A stretch of DNA of 64,000 bases from Zygnema cylindricum (lineage: Eukaryota > Streptophyta > Zygnematophyceae > Zygnematales > Zygnemataceae). Numbering within the stretch: position 1 is the stretch's first letter; each line of letters starts with the position of its first letter. This document shows positions 1 to 11,981 of this stretch, piece by piece. The position numbers and the translations under genes are program-made. The notes under the pieces are model-generated. The model had not been told where the DNA came from, ran no database searches, and was given only the letters and a program-made list of their open reading frames with translations. The stretch covers positions 22,960 through 86,959 of the forward strand of contig JBBHKE010000210.1 of the NCBI GenBank assembly GCA_037447655.1, in the 5' to 3' direction.

Positions 1-794
1 TGTTACAAGTCAATAACTCTAACAACGATAAAAATTGCAATGTTTAGACAGCTTGCGAAAGTTTGGGTTTTTGTTTGTGAGTGTTTCCCTGACGTTCAAA
101 CAAACAAACCAACCAACCAACCAACAAACAAACAAGCAAATTGGTCTTTGCGGTAATGTGCAGTATTTAGCGTTGCTTTCGCCGAGTGTGGTGTGCAACG
201 TTCTTCAGTCCTCGGGAGATGGTGGTAACGTTTTCGGTGCACTTCTCCTACAGAATAATCTAATAGTGTGGGATTCACAAAATGGAAGAATTGGGTTTAA
301 GCCGACCGATTGTAGTACCAGCAAATCATTGTAATTTAAGTTGTACTGTTTTTTTTTTTTTTCTAGGGATTGTTCTTTTTACATTGGTATTTTTTTGCTT
401 TGTTTATTTGAGCTGAGCAGATGATTTAGTAATTTGAGAGTTTGAAAGTTTTGAGGTTTGAAAGATCGTGGTAAGCAGTCATAGGTCAACGATTTTATGA
501 CTATCTACCAGAGTCACTTGAAATGGTTGCTTAGACCATTTTTTTAGTTTGTATCAAATTATTTATTAAAGCTTTATTTTGTTTTATTTTTTCTGTTCCC
601 CTCAGCTATCCTGTTTAAGTGTAAACTTTCTTTGTTGTGAACCCTTTTTTCACTTCAATCATGTGTTATATGTACTCTGATTTTACTCCGGTTTCTTCGA
701 CTTTACTATTAATTAGCATTCACTCCCTTTCTGCTATTCAAGTTTTACATTACAAGTGTAATGAAGTGAAAGTACGTTATTAGCATTACCTATC
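1..794. other. Gene-free flank
   Basis: I see no gene here. Short ORFs exist but lack domain motifs or a coding look. A small AAAC/AACC-type simple repeat lies at about 100-135. The remainder is AT-rich unique-looking DNA. Confidence 0.5.
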
Positions 795-1345
795 AGGACC
801 ACAGTAAACGTAAATGCCTTTTAAGCACGGTGGAAAACCATTTGAGTACACGGAAAAAAACAAAGGTAAACACAAAACTGAAATTCCAAATGCAGGTGGA
901 AGCAAACCAAAAGGGAAAACACCGCGAAAGAAACTGAGGGACAAACAGGGGCAATCCAACAAAAGACATTGAAAGGAACAACAAGCACAAGAACAATGAC
1001 AAAATAGTGTACCCAGAATAATAACTACCTAACCAAACCTCAACATAGCTAAAGAATTGTCAACCCGTCCATTCCTTGAGGCTCGGCAGAGCACGTTGAG
1101 TGAGTTCAGGAACATGTCGATGATCCATAACAACAAAAACAAATTAAAGGAGAACAGAAACTTGCACATGCTGTAAAGTCATAGACAATTGCCGAGGAAG
1201 GACAGAAGGAGGATTCCCAAAGCTCCTCTTTAAAGAACGCTGACCACAAGTAAGGAAGGAAATCAGCCAAAGCAACTCCCAAAAAAATATCTCTACCGCC
1301 ATCGGAATAAAATCATCCATAGCATCAGACTGTTAACCCATCAGT
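795..1345 (-). pseudogene. 3'-end fragment of a decayed reverse-transcriptase element
   Basis: Read on the minus strand this stretch resembles the 3' part of the larger RT element at 21960-24980. Shared blocks include the DNA around 'tcaacatagctaaa' (about 1043 here, about 22310 there) and the peptide stretch IPMAVEIF followed by a Phe-Leu-Pro block. Frames are heavily broken. Only the 3' end is present and homology stops near 1345, as expected for a 5'-truncated non-LTR insertion. The family assignment rests entirely on the longer copy. No poly(A) tail or target-site duplication could be fixed by eye. Confidence 0.6.
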
Positions 1346-1635
1346 TGGTCTTTTCGGTTGGCAATCTCCAATTGGAAATAGGATGTGCTCGACAAAATGA
1401 TGTCTTGAGTGACGAGAAAAACAATAACATCGATAGCAACACACCATTTAGTTTTGGCCCCGGATATTTGCCTTTCAAAAATTAATCAGCTTGTAAGGAG
1501 AGACATGCAATTGTTACCAACCAACCAACAACCAATCAGAAAAGGGCGGACAATAACTCAAACAGCTTAGAACGAAGTACATTGCTGTTAAGGAAGCTCT
1601 TCTTTAAAATTTCTCGATGGTAATCCATCCAAGTA

Positions 1636-1915
1636 TGGGAAAGGGAGAGAGGGAGAGAGAGAGGGAGAGGGAGAAATTGGAAGAGGGACCGGGAAAGGGA
1701 GAGAGGGAGAGAGAGAGGGAGAGGGAGAAATTGGAAGAGGGAGCGGGAGAGGGAGCGGGAGAGGGAGAGGGAGAGGAAGAGGGAGAGGGAGAGAGAGAGG
1801 GAGAGGGAGAGAGAGGGAGAGGGAGAGGGAGAAGGGGAGGGAGGGAGAGGGAGAGGGAGGGAGAGGGAGAGGGAGAGGGAGAGGGAGAGGGAGAGGGAGA
1901 GGGAGAGGGAGAAAA
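1636..1915. repeat. GAGAGG-type purine tract
   Basis: About 280 bp of near-pure purine on the plus strand, built from GGGAGA/GGGAGAGA units with one internal duplication (the GAAATTGGAAGAGGGA block occurs twice). It creates long artefactual ORFs on both strands (Glu/Gly/Arg-rich or Pro/Ser/Leu-rich). These are not genes. Confidence 0.9.
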
Positions 1916-2461
1916 GTTGGCATAATGTACATCCAGAACAAAATGTTGAAATCACTTCTCAAGTGTTTCAAAAGTAAAAATCCACCAAGGGTGTATCTTT
2001 CCTTGAGAAAAAAAAAGCTGAACCAAGGAGTCAGCAAACAAGAACATAGATGTCGTATTGACGGTCAAGGGGGCAAACAACACGGTAACAACATCTTCAC
2101 CATGACGTATAACAGATGATCAGAAATGCATAAGATTAAAGTACATGGAAAATGCTCCATAATTAAAGTCTACTCGCTGGTTTTTGAAATTCCTATTTGG
2201 TGACACACTTATGGTCTAACTTTGTTAGCCATCTAACTTCCTTTTTTAGGGTTTCCTAGCAATAAAAAGCAAGATCAAGCTTGAAGCTCTGGTGAGCACA
2301 CAGGAAACCAAGTCGAGCCATAATACTCGAAACCTATCTTTTAACTAAATGCTTTATATACAACAGTAGCCACTGGTATCTGTTCAATGCGTCAACCTAC
2401 TCTGTCATTTTCGTCCGTCACAACTCAAAGATAGTAATGGAGACTCCAATCCAAATAGCTT
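1916..2461. other. Spacer and 3' flank of the DUF493 gene
   Basis: There is no gene in this stretch. It lies directly downstream of the stop codon of the minus-strand DUF493 gene and probably holds its 3' UTR. No clear polyadenylation signal was fixed. Confidence 0.45.
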
Positions 2462-5400
2462 TTACAGAAAGTATTTCATTCGTTCATCTCTACGCATTGC
2501 CAAGTAAATTTGTTGCACCTGCACAATAACAGACAATGCCCATTATGCTCGTGAATGTCAATTGTGCAATTATTATCCGTAGAATGTTGATATGCCAGTA
2601 GTCAATGTATGATTCATTTGCGGATAGACAAGAAAAAAATTCCTAGTGATTCTGACATCTATTTAAGCGTTCAAACAGCTATGTTTGGTAGCAAAACATG
2701 AAAGTCCGCAGAAAGAATTGCTATACAACCAGGCCTGCTGGGATTTGAAAATAGAGATTGTAATACTTTTGTTCACATGCTCAACATAATTGAACGAAAC
2801 AAGGTTTTCACGGACTTTTCATTCTTCCATTTGCTTTCCTTTCACGTGGCAGTTACAAACTAAAAATGTGACCCTGAAAATCTCCTATAACATATGTTCT
2901 TTCAAAAAGAAAAAGAACGATGTTAGAGACTTTGGGTTCCATCATACTCAACCTGTTTGAAAGGCATTCTCCATTCAATAACATTTGTGAAAAACATTTA
3001 CTGGAAATCTGAGTGCCATTTGGTTTCTATTTTCAACAATTTTAATGATAGTAATAAGATTAAGGAAATTTCGGATCATGGATGGACAGTGTCGCTTATG
3101 GGTGTTTTAATACATTTGTCGTTATACTCCCTTACCTGTGCGCTTGACTCTACCAGCATTGGTCCAATTTTGACTGATATGTATCGTCCTTGAGCAGACT
3201 TTCGCTGTCTCACTCTTTCCTGAAACAAAATTATAAGGCATGGACTGTTAAAACATATGCCGTTTCTTCCAAATGGGCAAGAGAAGAGAAGAAAAAGTCT
3301 ACTTGAAAAATATTATTTCAGAAAATGGAAGCGCTTTAGCGGGCAATCACTCCTCTAGAAAAGGGGCTACTACCAGCAAGACCTGACATCATTCTAGAAC
3401 AAAACAGAAATGCAGGTAAATTCACTCTATTCATAATTTATCCAGAAAATACAGAAGCTGCAAACAGGATAAAACCTATTCCAGAAAAGTTGACACTGAT
3501 CATCATTATTGGCGCATGACTTTGGTAGCACATACTTTCTATAGCTGCGGTTCCAGTTGCCCAACGATCCCATCAAGAAAAGAACTGGAATGAAAACACT
3601 AGTGGATTACAAAGCAGATATGAACCATACCTCCGGTATTGGCTCTTGCAACACTGATTCAACTGCCACCACCATTGATTGCACAAAGTCCAGCCCTCCC
3701 GTTCCAATGGCTGTAAATCCTCGAAGACTCGGATATGTATTCACCTGCGTCAAGGAATTGACAGCCAGCTATGGGAAGATGACGAGGTAGATGAAGGTTG
3801 TTCACATCTTATGTCGATCGATAACAAATTAACGAAAATTCACCACTGAACAGTACAAGAACATGCCAAAGTTGAGAAATTATCATGAAATACGAATCGT
3901 CAATAACATGCCTTCACGAAATGCCACAAACCAACAAAGTAACGTCGACATAAGAAATGAACCATCATATATTTGCGAGTTGCTAGTAATGATGTGTCAG
4001 ATTCTAATAAGCTAAATTTGTCACAGCCTTAACTTCAGTACAAACCACAGTTCACCTTATTTAAATAGCCACACATCTGACTTACAATTGCCAACACTAT
4101 CCTCAAAAAACCATTCCTTTGACTACCTTCCTATAGGAGCATGGAGGCAAGTTAAGATACTACTAGCAAATCCTAAATTTCCTTTAATCAAGGTAACACA
4201 GATGTTCCTGTCATTTATTGTCCAACCCAGAAGACAGGCTGAAATTCAAATCTTTGATGTCAGCAAAGAAATACTTAATAAACTGACGAACTGGAGGTTT
4301 TAAATATGCCATAAACAGACCAGCCACAAAATATCATGCAAACCTGACAGCATAGCAACCGCCACATGCAAGGTCACGTCACAGCTTCCTGACGGAAAAT
4401 CCAAGAGTCACATAAGCCAATTATTGTGTTTCGATAGCATGATAATAGCTGCCATGAAAAAAATGGAATCCTTCCTATAAGCAAATGTGCAACACTTGGC
4501 AAGTGTGACCGTTTGCTTCATTCTTAATAGTGGAAGACATAGTGTTTCAGAAACCAATCACAAGTTTAAAGATAACATATTTTTTTGCCTTATGGTTTGA
4601 GCTTAGCCAGCAACCCCCGATCTTATGTCGAATTGGATGCATAATTTGAACGCAGATGGACATCAACCTAGTTTTGTCTGTGTCTTTGAAATTATATACA
4701 CACCAAAAACGCCAAAAGCTCGAGGCTATTGTTTGTTAAATTGAAGTTCAACTAAAAGACAAATCGAGGTCCTAAAATTGATGACAAATTAGTTTAATTT
4801 AAAGGGAATTTAACCATAACGTGACTACTATTACAATCGCAGTCACTATCTGTGATCAACTCACAAGAACAGGTCACAAAGTCAGAGGTGTCTTCCTTTG
4901 CTCGTTTAGGAAGTGTTGATATAGTCATTGCGTATCCAAGCATGCTTAACTGCCAGTTGATGAGTGATGAAGTAAAATAACAAAACCTACATGGGCAGAA
5001 ATTGAAAAAGCTGAGAGGATTTTGGAAACATCCACTGACCTTTCTATCAAGCTCTAGCCAGGTACTGCCGTCAGGACTCTCTGTTCCTCCCATTACAAGA
5101 TTTGTCGTCTTCGCAGACCTCCCTTCCATCTTGGCAACCTCTGGAGAATGCAAATTTGGCAAAATTGTCACCAGAACTAAAGTCAAAGAAATTTAAAGTT
5201 AAAGCCAAAGATGCCATGGGCTGTAATTGTTAAGAAAATTAGGAGGGAAACAGCCTCTGAAGAATGCAATCGAAATTGGCATCAGGATTAAAGGCAAAAA
5301 TAATAAAGTTTGAGTCAAAGATACCATGGTCTATGATTGATAAGAACATTTGGAGGAAAAACCATAACAGATAAATTTAAATCTTAACCAGCAGAAATTG

Positions 5401-5879
5401 AGCAATTTACAGAGAAACAGCCTGAAGAAATGCCATCTACATCAAGCTCTTATCTAAAAGGACAAGATTGGAATTATCATTAACACTGTTACTTGATCGC
5501 TCAAGTTCCATGATCCAATTCCAAAAGATTGAAAATCCAAAAAAAAAATAATCGACTCGCCTGAAATAGCTTTCAGCACAGCTTCTTGTGGCGGTTCCGG
5601 ATTTTCTGATGATTCATCATCTTCTCTTCTCTCTTTTGGTACAGAAGCTTGTACAGATAACTTTCTGTAACTCATTTTTTTCTGTGACATTCCAGAAGAT
5701 ATTTGCGAGATTCCAGACGAGAATCCTGTCAGGCTTCGACAGACTAATTGATTGACATTCCATTGCCGAAGATTTGCTCTAGATTCTGACTGTAAAAGCT
5801 GTGCTACTTTTTTAGGGTTTGCAGAAAATGAAAGAGCTGCTCTTGCAGTTGCTCCTGGTAGTGCGGTTAAGGAATTCAT
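2462..5879 (-). CDS. Plastid-targeted DUF493-family protein, five exons
   Basis: The coding exons on the minus strand are 5879-5561, 5140-5040, 3744-3631, 3219-3136 and 2518-2462, giving 675 nt and 224 residues. All joins keep frame. Introns 2-4 are GT-AG; intron 1 is GC-AG (CAG/GCGAGT donor) with phase 1. Residues 1 to about 80 are rich in Ser, Ala and Arg and almost free of acidic residues, like a chloroplast transit peptide; an acidic linker follows. The conserved body contains VLKAISEVAKMEG, TTNLVMGGT, GFTAIGTGGLDFVQSMVVAV and a C-terminal VQQIYLAMRRDERMKYFL. I recognise this as the plant DUF493 (YbeD-like, ferredoxin-like fold) type; its biochemical role is not known to me. The ATG at 5879 is preferred over one 11 codons upstream because it opens the transit-peptide-like segment. 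No exon is broken, so the gene looks functional. Confidence 0.86.
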
Positions 5880-6050
5880 CGCGAAACAATAAAAAAAAAG
5901 AACAGACTTCAAGATTTGGATACCAACAGGAATAGAATTGAAACCGAAGTAAACAACAATGAAACGAGAATTAATCGAAGAATTAATAGATAACGGACAA
6001 GAGCCAGCTAGAGGAAGCAGATGAACGTGATTAATACGCTTTTCCCTCCC

Positions 6051-6056
6051 TTTATA
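6051..6056 (-). promoter_or_regulatory. Possible TATA box of the DUF493 gene
   Basis: On the minus strand the sequence reads ATGATATAAAGGG, about 172 bp upstream of the chosen ATG. Position and sequence suit a TATA box with a 5' UTR of about 140 nt. The transcription start itself cannot be seen. Confidence 0.35.
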
Positions 6057-6059
6057 TCA

Positions 6060-7240
6060 TTTAAATAAACTTGGTTTGAACTTCAAACTGCAAGTAAATT
6101 ATAAACGAGGCACACTACTCGGGTTGACAGAAGATGCCAGCGGTAAACGTCTGCATTTTTTTATATTTTTTTTCAATATTAATTGGACCGTGTCTTCATA
6201 AGTATTGAGCGACATACACTTGCACATAAATATGTACTTTTTGTGTACGTTTCTGACTTTTAGTATACATTAGTATATCTGTAGCGCATAGGATATTCTT
6301 TGAATCTTTTCTAGAAAATATGGGCCAATGAAAGACGTCGAAAAAAATTATTTTGTACTCAGAAGTAATAAATTGTACATATTTTTACATTTTGTACAGT
6401 AACAGTGTACCTTCATGCCTATAATGTACCTATTATATAAGGTATAATGCCTTAATACCTTCGATTATAATGTACAACTTAAAATTCGTGAAAAAAAAGT
6501 TTCTGCTTTAGGAGATTTTTGGTCGCCATGTGTCCGTGCGCTCAGTTAACATTCTCTGAATTGACTGGCGCCACGTCAAACTTTCAGGCAAGTACGGAAC
6601 CATTCAAAAAGATGACGCGTCTCCTTTCCAGTCATTCTTTGGCGGATATACTGCTAAATTTTACTCGTAAATTTTATATGTTTTTTACGATTTACAAACC
6701 CCACGAATTGGAGAATGCTCTCTGGGTAGTACAAAAACAGTGTTTTTGAAACAGTGTTGATGTCACCGTAGACGCTACAAAGTCGACACACAAATTGGCA
6801 TTAGGGGCCAAAATTAGTGTTGATATTTTAATATTTTCGACACAAGCACAGAAAATAGCATGATTAACACTAGATTAACGTTTTCACTAATTTTCTTGAA
6901 CACTAATAATGATGAGCAGTAGTGCTTATGGGTAATTTACTAATTTTCTATCATCGTGATAAGTCTGACACTCGATATTATCGGTTATAGAACGGTGAGG
7001 GCCCCCGATATATCCCTTTGGAACCAGCAAAAAACTGTTGTCGGTATATCAGTGGAGGCGGCTTTTGGTTTTTTTCATTATCCATTCCGTACCAAAATAC
7101 GAAAATTCAACGCGGAAATAAAGTACAAAAAGGTACGGAGTTATTGCCATGATTATCGGCCCGATATTTAATGACAATTTATTGCGATATATTGGTAATA
7201 CATCATATGGTAACCAACCATAGCCATAGTTTCCGTTGGT
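6060..7240. other. Gene-free, AT-rich intergenic DNA
   Basis: There is no recognisable gene. The stretch contains many short GTAC-containing motifs and fragments such as CGATATTATCGG and CCGATATATC (about 6970-7015), related to the CGATATATCG-rich element at 28120-33119. It is probably decayed transposon DNA. Confidence 0.4.
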
Positions 7241-7249
7241 CGTGTGAAC

Positions 7250-7860
7250 TTATCAGAAAAAGGTGAGTTTTTCGAAAATGGTGTGAAGTGATAAAAAAAA
7301 AGGCGAATTTTTCAAAAAATGGTGTGAATTTTTCAAAAAGGGTGAGTTTTTCGATAAATGGTGTGAAGTGATAAAAAAAAGGCGATTTTTTTCGAAAAAT
7401 GGTGTGAATTTTTCAAAAAGGGTGAGTTTTCGATAAATGGTTTGAATAAAACAAGGTGATTTTTTCGAAAAATGGTGGGCATTTATCAAGTGAAGGTGGG
7501 TATTTCGAAAAATGGTGTGAACTAATCGATAAAGGTGAGTTTTAAAAAACTGGTGTGATTTTTTTTTATTAAAGGTAAATTTTCCAAAAATTGTGTGAAT
7601 CTATCAAAAACGGTCTGCTCTTAAAAAAATGGTGTGAATTAATCAAAAAAAGGTGAGTTTTTCGAAAAATGGTAATAAATTATTGGAAAAAGTGAGTTTT
7701 TTGAAAAATGGTGTGAAATTATGAAAAAAGATGAGTTATTCGAAACAAGGTGTGAATTTATCAAAAAAAGGGAGTTTTCCAACAGATGGTGTGAATTTAT
7801 CGAAAAAAGGCGAGTTTTCCAAAAATTGGTATAAATTTAGCAAAAACGACTGATTTTTTT
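7250..7860. repeat. Degenerate tandem repeat, unit about 35-40 bp
   Basis: About 600 bp of imperfect head-to-tail copies. Each has a 'ggtgagttttTcgaaaaatg' part followed by 'gtgtgaatttatcaaaaa'. Roughly sixteen units are recognisable and homopolymer runs vary. The minus-strand ORF through it (Phe/His/Lys/Ser repeats) is a product of the repeat. Confidence 0.8.
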
Positions 7861-7947
7861 TCAAAAAAAAAAATCTCGTCGGATCAGGCGATCAGGGGAT
7901 CTGAAAGTCGAGATGGTTTTGCGCTCCGGCGCAGGATCATTTAGGAG

Positions 7948-8035
7948 GAAAGGAGGGAGGGGGAGGGGAAGGGGAGAGGGAGAGAGGGAGGGAGAGAGGG
8001 AGGGAGAGAGGGAGGGAGGGAGAGAGAGAGAGGGG
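7948..8035. repeat. Purine tract, left half
   Basis: A GGGAGAGA-type tract that ends exactly at the left target-site duplication of the solo LTR at 8036-9099. It continues beyond that LTR at 9100. Confidence 0.85.
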
Positions 8036-9099
8036 TGCAACTCTGAGACCTCCATAGTACCTCAAAGTATGCAGCTCACACGAAGCCTCTAGGATAACCC
8101 TGACCCCTTTGTCTTTCAGCACAAATAACCGCCACCCTGGCAAACAAAAACTCTGACCACCTTCACCCCTGTGAAGGCAAGACTCCTATGAGTCGATAGC
8201 AAAAAGAATCTCCGAATTTGCTCCGCTGAGCAGTAAGTTATAGAGGGTCAAAGTTGACCTTTTGTACAGAAGCTCTCTGGGAGAGAGGGTCCTATCTACC
8301 AATTTTTCTAAGTCCTATCTCTCTCTAAAACTCTATCTACTGGTGTAGGGCACCAATCATATTACACTGTCGTACACAAAAGTACAGCTGCCGGTGTACT
8401 TTATGTACGGATATTGTACAACATGGCCTAAATGTCGACACATGTCATATCCGGATTCGGTCCCGTAATTCTCGGAGATGCCGCGATCCAACGTAATCGT
8501 GCCACGTGTCATCTGATGTGGCAATGACCACAAACCGTCGAGAATCTCTTCCGCGATCTTGACTTTTTTTTTGGCCGTCCGATTGAATGCAGATTTCAAT
8601 CGTAGCCGTCATAAATGCTTGTGCGGTATTTGTTTCGTAAAAGAAACAAAATGCGCGGTACTTGTTTTTTATCCATACCGAAATCCGTACGTTTACATAA
8701 CAGGATCTATGTAACGTAAACATCCGCCGTTAAATGAATTTTCCTACGTGTTAACATTTAAATAAATATCAAACCCAATAGAATGTATCGTAACTTCTAG
8801 ACTTAACGGTTAAGGCTACCGGCTACCGGCGTTCTGACGGTTGGCAGGTACTAGGATCAAATCCTGGTTTCGACATACTCTTTTTAGTAAATAAACCTAC
8901 CTATTTGTGAATTAACTAATATATTTCCCGTAAACCTCAGGATAGCCTAGGTAGCCATGGCTCTAGCTTCCTCTCCAACTTCTTAGTGACTGCAACAAGT
9001 GTGGGAGTTGAGAGAGAAGTTAGAGGCAGACTGCCTCGGCTTCTTTCTATATTCCAATTTAGACCCTAGAAAATAATAAAATAACCATCGATTTCTACA
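8036..9099 (-). mobile_element. Solo LTR, Copia-3/Copia-4 group
   Basis: This 1064 bp LTR lies on the minus strand between perfect 5 bp duplications AGGGG (8031-8035 and 9100-9104). Its ends are TG (9099) and CA (8036). It is alignable by eye with the Copia-4 LTRs (CATGGCTC block, GACTGCAACAAGTGTGGG block) and with the Copia-3 LTR end (CTCTGAGACCTCCAT). No internal retroelement sequence is attached, so LTR-LTR recombination probably removed it. An ATG at 8055 lies exactly 20 nt before the LTR end and reads M-E-V-S-E-L in the phase described under findings. An antisense tRNA-like segment lies at about 8807-8867. Confidence 0.82.
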
Positions 9100-9190
9100 A
9101 GGGGGAGAGGGGTGGGGAAGAGAGAGGGGGAAAGGGAGAGAGGGGGAGAGAGGGAAAAAGGGGGAAAGGGAAAAGAGGGGGGGGGAGGGG
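9100..9190. repeat. Purine tract, right half
   Basis: A GGGGGAGAGG-type tract that continues the tract ending at 8035. The solo LTR inserted into it. Confidence 0.85.
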
Positions 9191-10040
9191 GCGCACTAGC
9201 CGTTTACTCACTATTACCTTTAGGAATAAAGGACATGATTTCATGTGTTCTTTTTGTGGAAAAAATGAAAGCGCTTACTGTTTAGTATGATAGTTTATAT
9301 AAACTCACCTTTTTAGTAGATAATACGAGATCAAAGAAGCCACGAGATTTTGTCAGTAAGATTTAGATAGATCAATTAGAACAAACTAGTTACACACAAT
9401 TGGAGTTTATCTAATCGTGAATACGATGCATTCTTGACAAACTAGGGAGATTTAAAGTGTTCACGTCATATAATTACTAAAGGATTTTAAAAGGAATCCA
9501 CTTTTGTTGACGCGCGACACTAAAGGACTAGCGAGCGATTCCTCCCAAACATGAATTCCGACCTCCTTTTCTCATTGAGGATGTGAATAACAAAGTTCGA
9601 GCAAGCGAAAGATGTAAACGAAAAGTGTTTGGGGTATAAATTTCAAGGTCGTCCCATAACACGATCATGTTAAGGCCGACATAAAATAATACATAAGGAA
9701 AATATTTTTATAGAAGAAATTGGTCATCATCGTATAAACCTATTGTACGGTACTTCCTCAACATGATTTTTAGATCGCTGTTAGAGATTGTTCACATAAT
9801 GTTTTCTCTAATCACCTTTCCAAAAACTTCATTATCGCGCGACAATACACCTACGCATATAAACATGGTTGCGTCTATTTTGAAAGAAGATGATACGACG
9901 TGACATGTGTTGGCCAATGTTAACTTGTTTGGTATGGAAGGAGGCAGCAATCGAAGAGGTGGCGGATCGGAGCGGATCGCCACAGCGCATCACAGCGACC
10001 GCGACACATCGTACTCATATCGGCACTTAGCAACGGGATG
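9191..10040. other. Gene-free DNA
   Basis: No gene, terminal repeat or tandem structure is recognised in this stretch. Confidence 0.4.
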
Positions 10041-10487
10041 TAGAGGTCACAATTGGGTACCCGAATCTGTACACGACCCATACTCGGCCGGCTGCCTCGG
10101 ATCCGGAACGGATTCGGGTGCCAAATATAGGGCGGCTGCCGAATTAGGCACGGTGATATAGATAAAAAAAAAAATAGGGTACGGCCGGGTAAGCAAAAGA
10201 CGAAAAAAAATGAAGGTTTCGTAGGTGCGTTCTACTACTGTACTGTAGTGTCCATACTATCCAACATTATTGTATTTTGTAACACTAATTTAAGTAATTT
10301 TTTACTTATTCGGGTACGGGATGTTGCAAGAAATCCAGTTTTGGTTAACTTTTTTTGTTCTTAAACGGGTATCGGGTACCATTTTAGGAGCGTGCAATAA
10401 TCCGACCGAATTTTGGGTGTTCAAATTTTGAAAAAAAAGTAAAATGTCGGATTCGGGTATTTGACATTTTGACTTTTGTGACCTCTG
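10041..10487. mobile_element. Small non-autonomous TIR element (hAT-like)
   Basis: The left end reads TAGAGGTCACAA and the right end, reverse-complemented, reads CAGAGGTCACAA; both continue into GGGTACCCGAATC/ATACCCGAATCC-like blocks. The interior shares GGAGCGTGC-N-CCGACCG with the neighbouring element starting at 10576, so the two are probably one family. No convincing 8 bp target duplication was found. It carries no coding capacity. Confidence 0.5.
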
Positions 10488-10824
10488 CCGAAATTGTTAT
10501 AGGGATATATCGGAATTACATATCGGAAGTTGTTGGCTACACGATACTTCGAGTTGCGATGCGATTACACCAGATCAGAGGTCGCAAAAGTCAAAATTTT
10601 ACATTACCGAAACCGACCGTTTTTTTTTTTTCAAAATCTGAGTAACCGACGCCCGACCGGGTTACGTCACGCTCCAAAATTGTTAACCGTTAACCGACCG
10701 GCGTTTACAAAAATAAAAGTTAACCGAAACTCGATTTCTCGTGACTAACCGTGCCCGCCCGTAGCCGAAAAAATACAAAATTAACTAATGTACAACGTAT
10801 GAATAAGCCAATAATTACGATTTC

Positions 10825-11012
10825 TCGTGTTCCCTTAGATTTGTGAAATGAATAGTGTTTACTAGCGTGTCAGATTTGCGACGCTTTATCGCGTTCCCTA
10901 AGATTTGCAAAATGAATAGTGTACTGCCGTGTCAGATTTGCGACGCTTTGTCGCGTTCCCAAAGGTTTACGAAATGAATAGTGTTACTACCGTGTCAGAT
11001 TTGCGACGCTTA
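10825..11012. repeat. Tandem repeat, unit about 62-65 bp, three copies
   Basis: Three successive copies each contain TCGYGTTCCC, AAATGAATAGTG and GTGTCAGATTTGCGACGCTT. They lie inside the left half of the hAT-like element and carry no ORF of interest. Confidence 0.8.
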
Positions 11013-11101
11013 TCATGATATCACGTACTTCCACGAAACCAAAGAGTACAAAGTACAATAATGTTGGATTGTATGGACAGTACAAAATTTTCATTTTTTT
11101 T

Positions 11102-11821
11102 TTGGTTGACAACCACCGGTGCAGGTGGAGGAGCAGCAGTAGTAGTAGAAGTAGACATGATACACTCTCAGAAGCTATCAAGAATCCTACCAAACAGCTG
11201 TTCTTAAGTGCTCACCAATTCTTATACAAGCATCCAAACCTCACAAAACTATATCAGAATATAGAGTAGCATAAACACTGACAACTCCTAGAGTTTCAGC
11301 GCAATTGACCCAGCAACACTCAAGATATAACACTCAGAATTTTCCCAAAAATTGTCTGCAGTGTTACTACTTGGAAGTCTAGATACATAATATGTTCTGA
11401 GTCCTAAGTCTTATACTTGTGTTGAACTGGCAATGCCAATGTACTTGGGAGGTACGTCAAACCACCAAGCTACCATTAATCTGTCAAGCTACCACTAAGC
11501 TATCACTAAGCTACCACAGAGCTATCACTAAGCTACCACTAAGTTACCCACTAAGTTACCACTGAGTTACCCACTAAGTTTACTAGAATCGTATCTATCG
11601 CAGTTGCTCTATGTGTACAGAATCACATTAAGAATATCAGACGCTGCGTTGTCCGTACGGACCATATCAAATATAATCGTGGTTGCGTTGTTCGTCTGTG
11701 TTGCAGCTTCGCTGCTGCGCTGCTCTGCTGCTGCGCTGCTCTACTGTATAGCAGGTGCGCTGCGCTGTCTGAATAGTTGCTGCGCTGCTGCGCTGCTCTG
11801 AAAGCTTTCCAAAATACAACA
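11102..11821 (-). repeat. 3' LTR of Copia-1
   Basis: Direct repeat of 16135-16842. It starts TGTTGTATTTTGG at 11821, right after the polypurine tract. It contains an array of CTAAGCTACCA/CTAAGTTACC units (11461-11583) and a GCTGCGCTGCT-rich block (11706-11800). It also carries the orphan copy of the Gag start codon (MSTSTTT..., about 11159), as expected if Gag translation begins in the LTR. Confidence 0.85.
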
Positions 11822-11981
11822 CTCCCCTAAAGCTTTAGACTCAGTATACCACCGCAGCTGCGGTGATAAACTAGCGCAGTATCGCAGCATAGCAATATAG
11901 CAATTAGCAAGTCACTCAGTCCCACTACATCTCAAAGGTGGACTTATCGCAGCGTGGTAGTATAGCAGTGCAACAATTCAA

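Noticed and set aside
1536-2037. Long Ser/Leu/Pro and Glu/Gly/Arg ORFs on both strands
   Set aside because: They are translations of the GGGAGA tract. No domain, and equal openness in several frames is typical of simple repeats.
11102-11165. A second Copia element joined in tandem after the Copia-1 3' LTR
   Set aside because: The Gag-start sequence there is explained by the Gag start being part of the LTR, as in the other LTRs.
11461-11583. CRISPR-like array of CTAAGCTACCAC units
   Set aside because: Units are about 10-12 bp with no spacers of constant length, lie within a Copia LTR, and recur in the other LTR.
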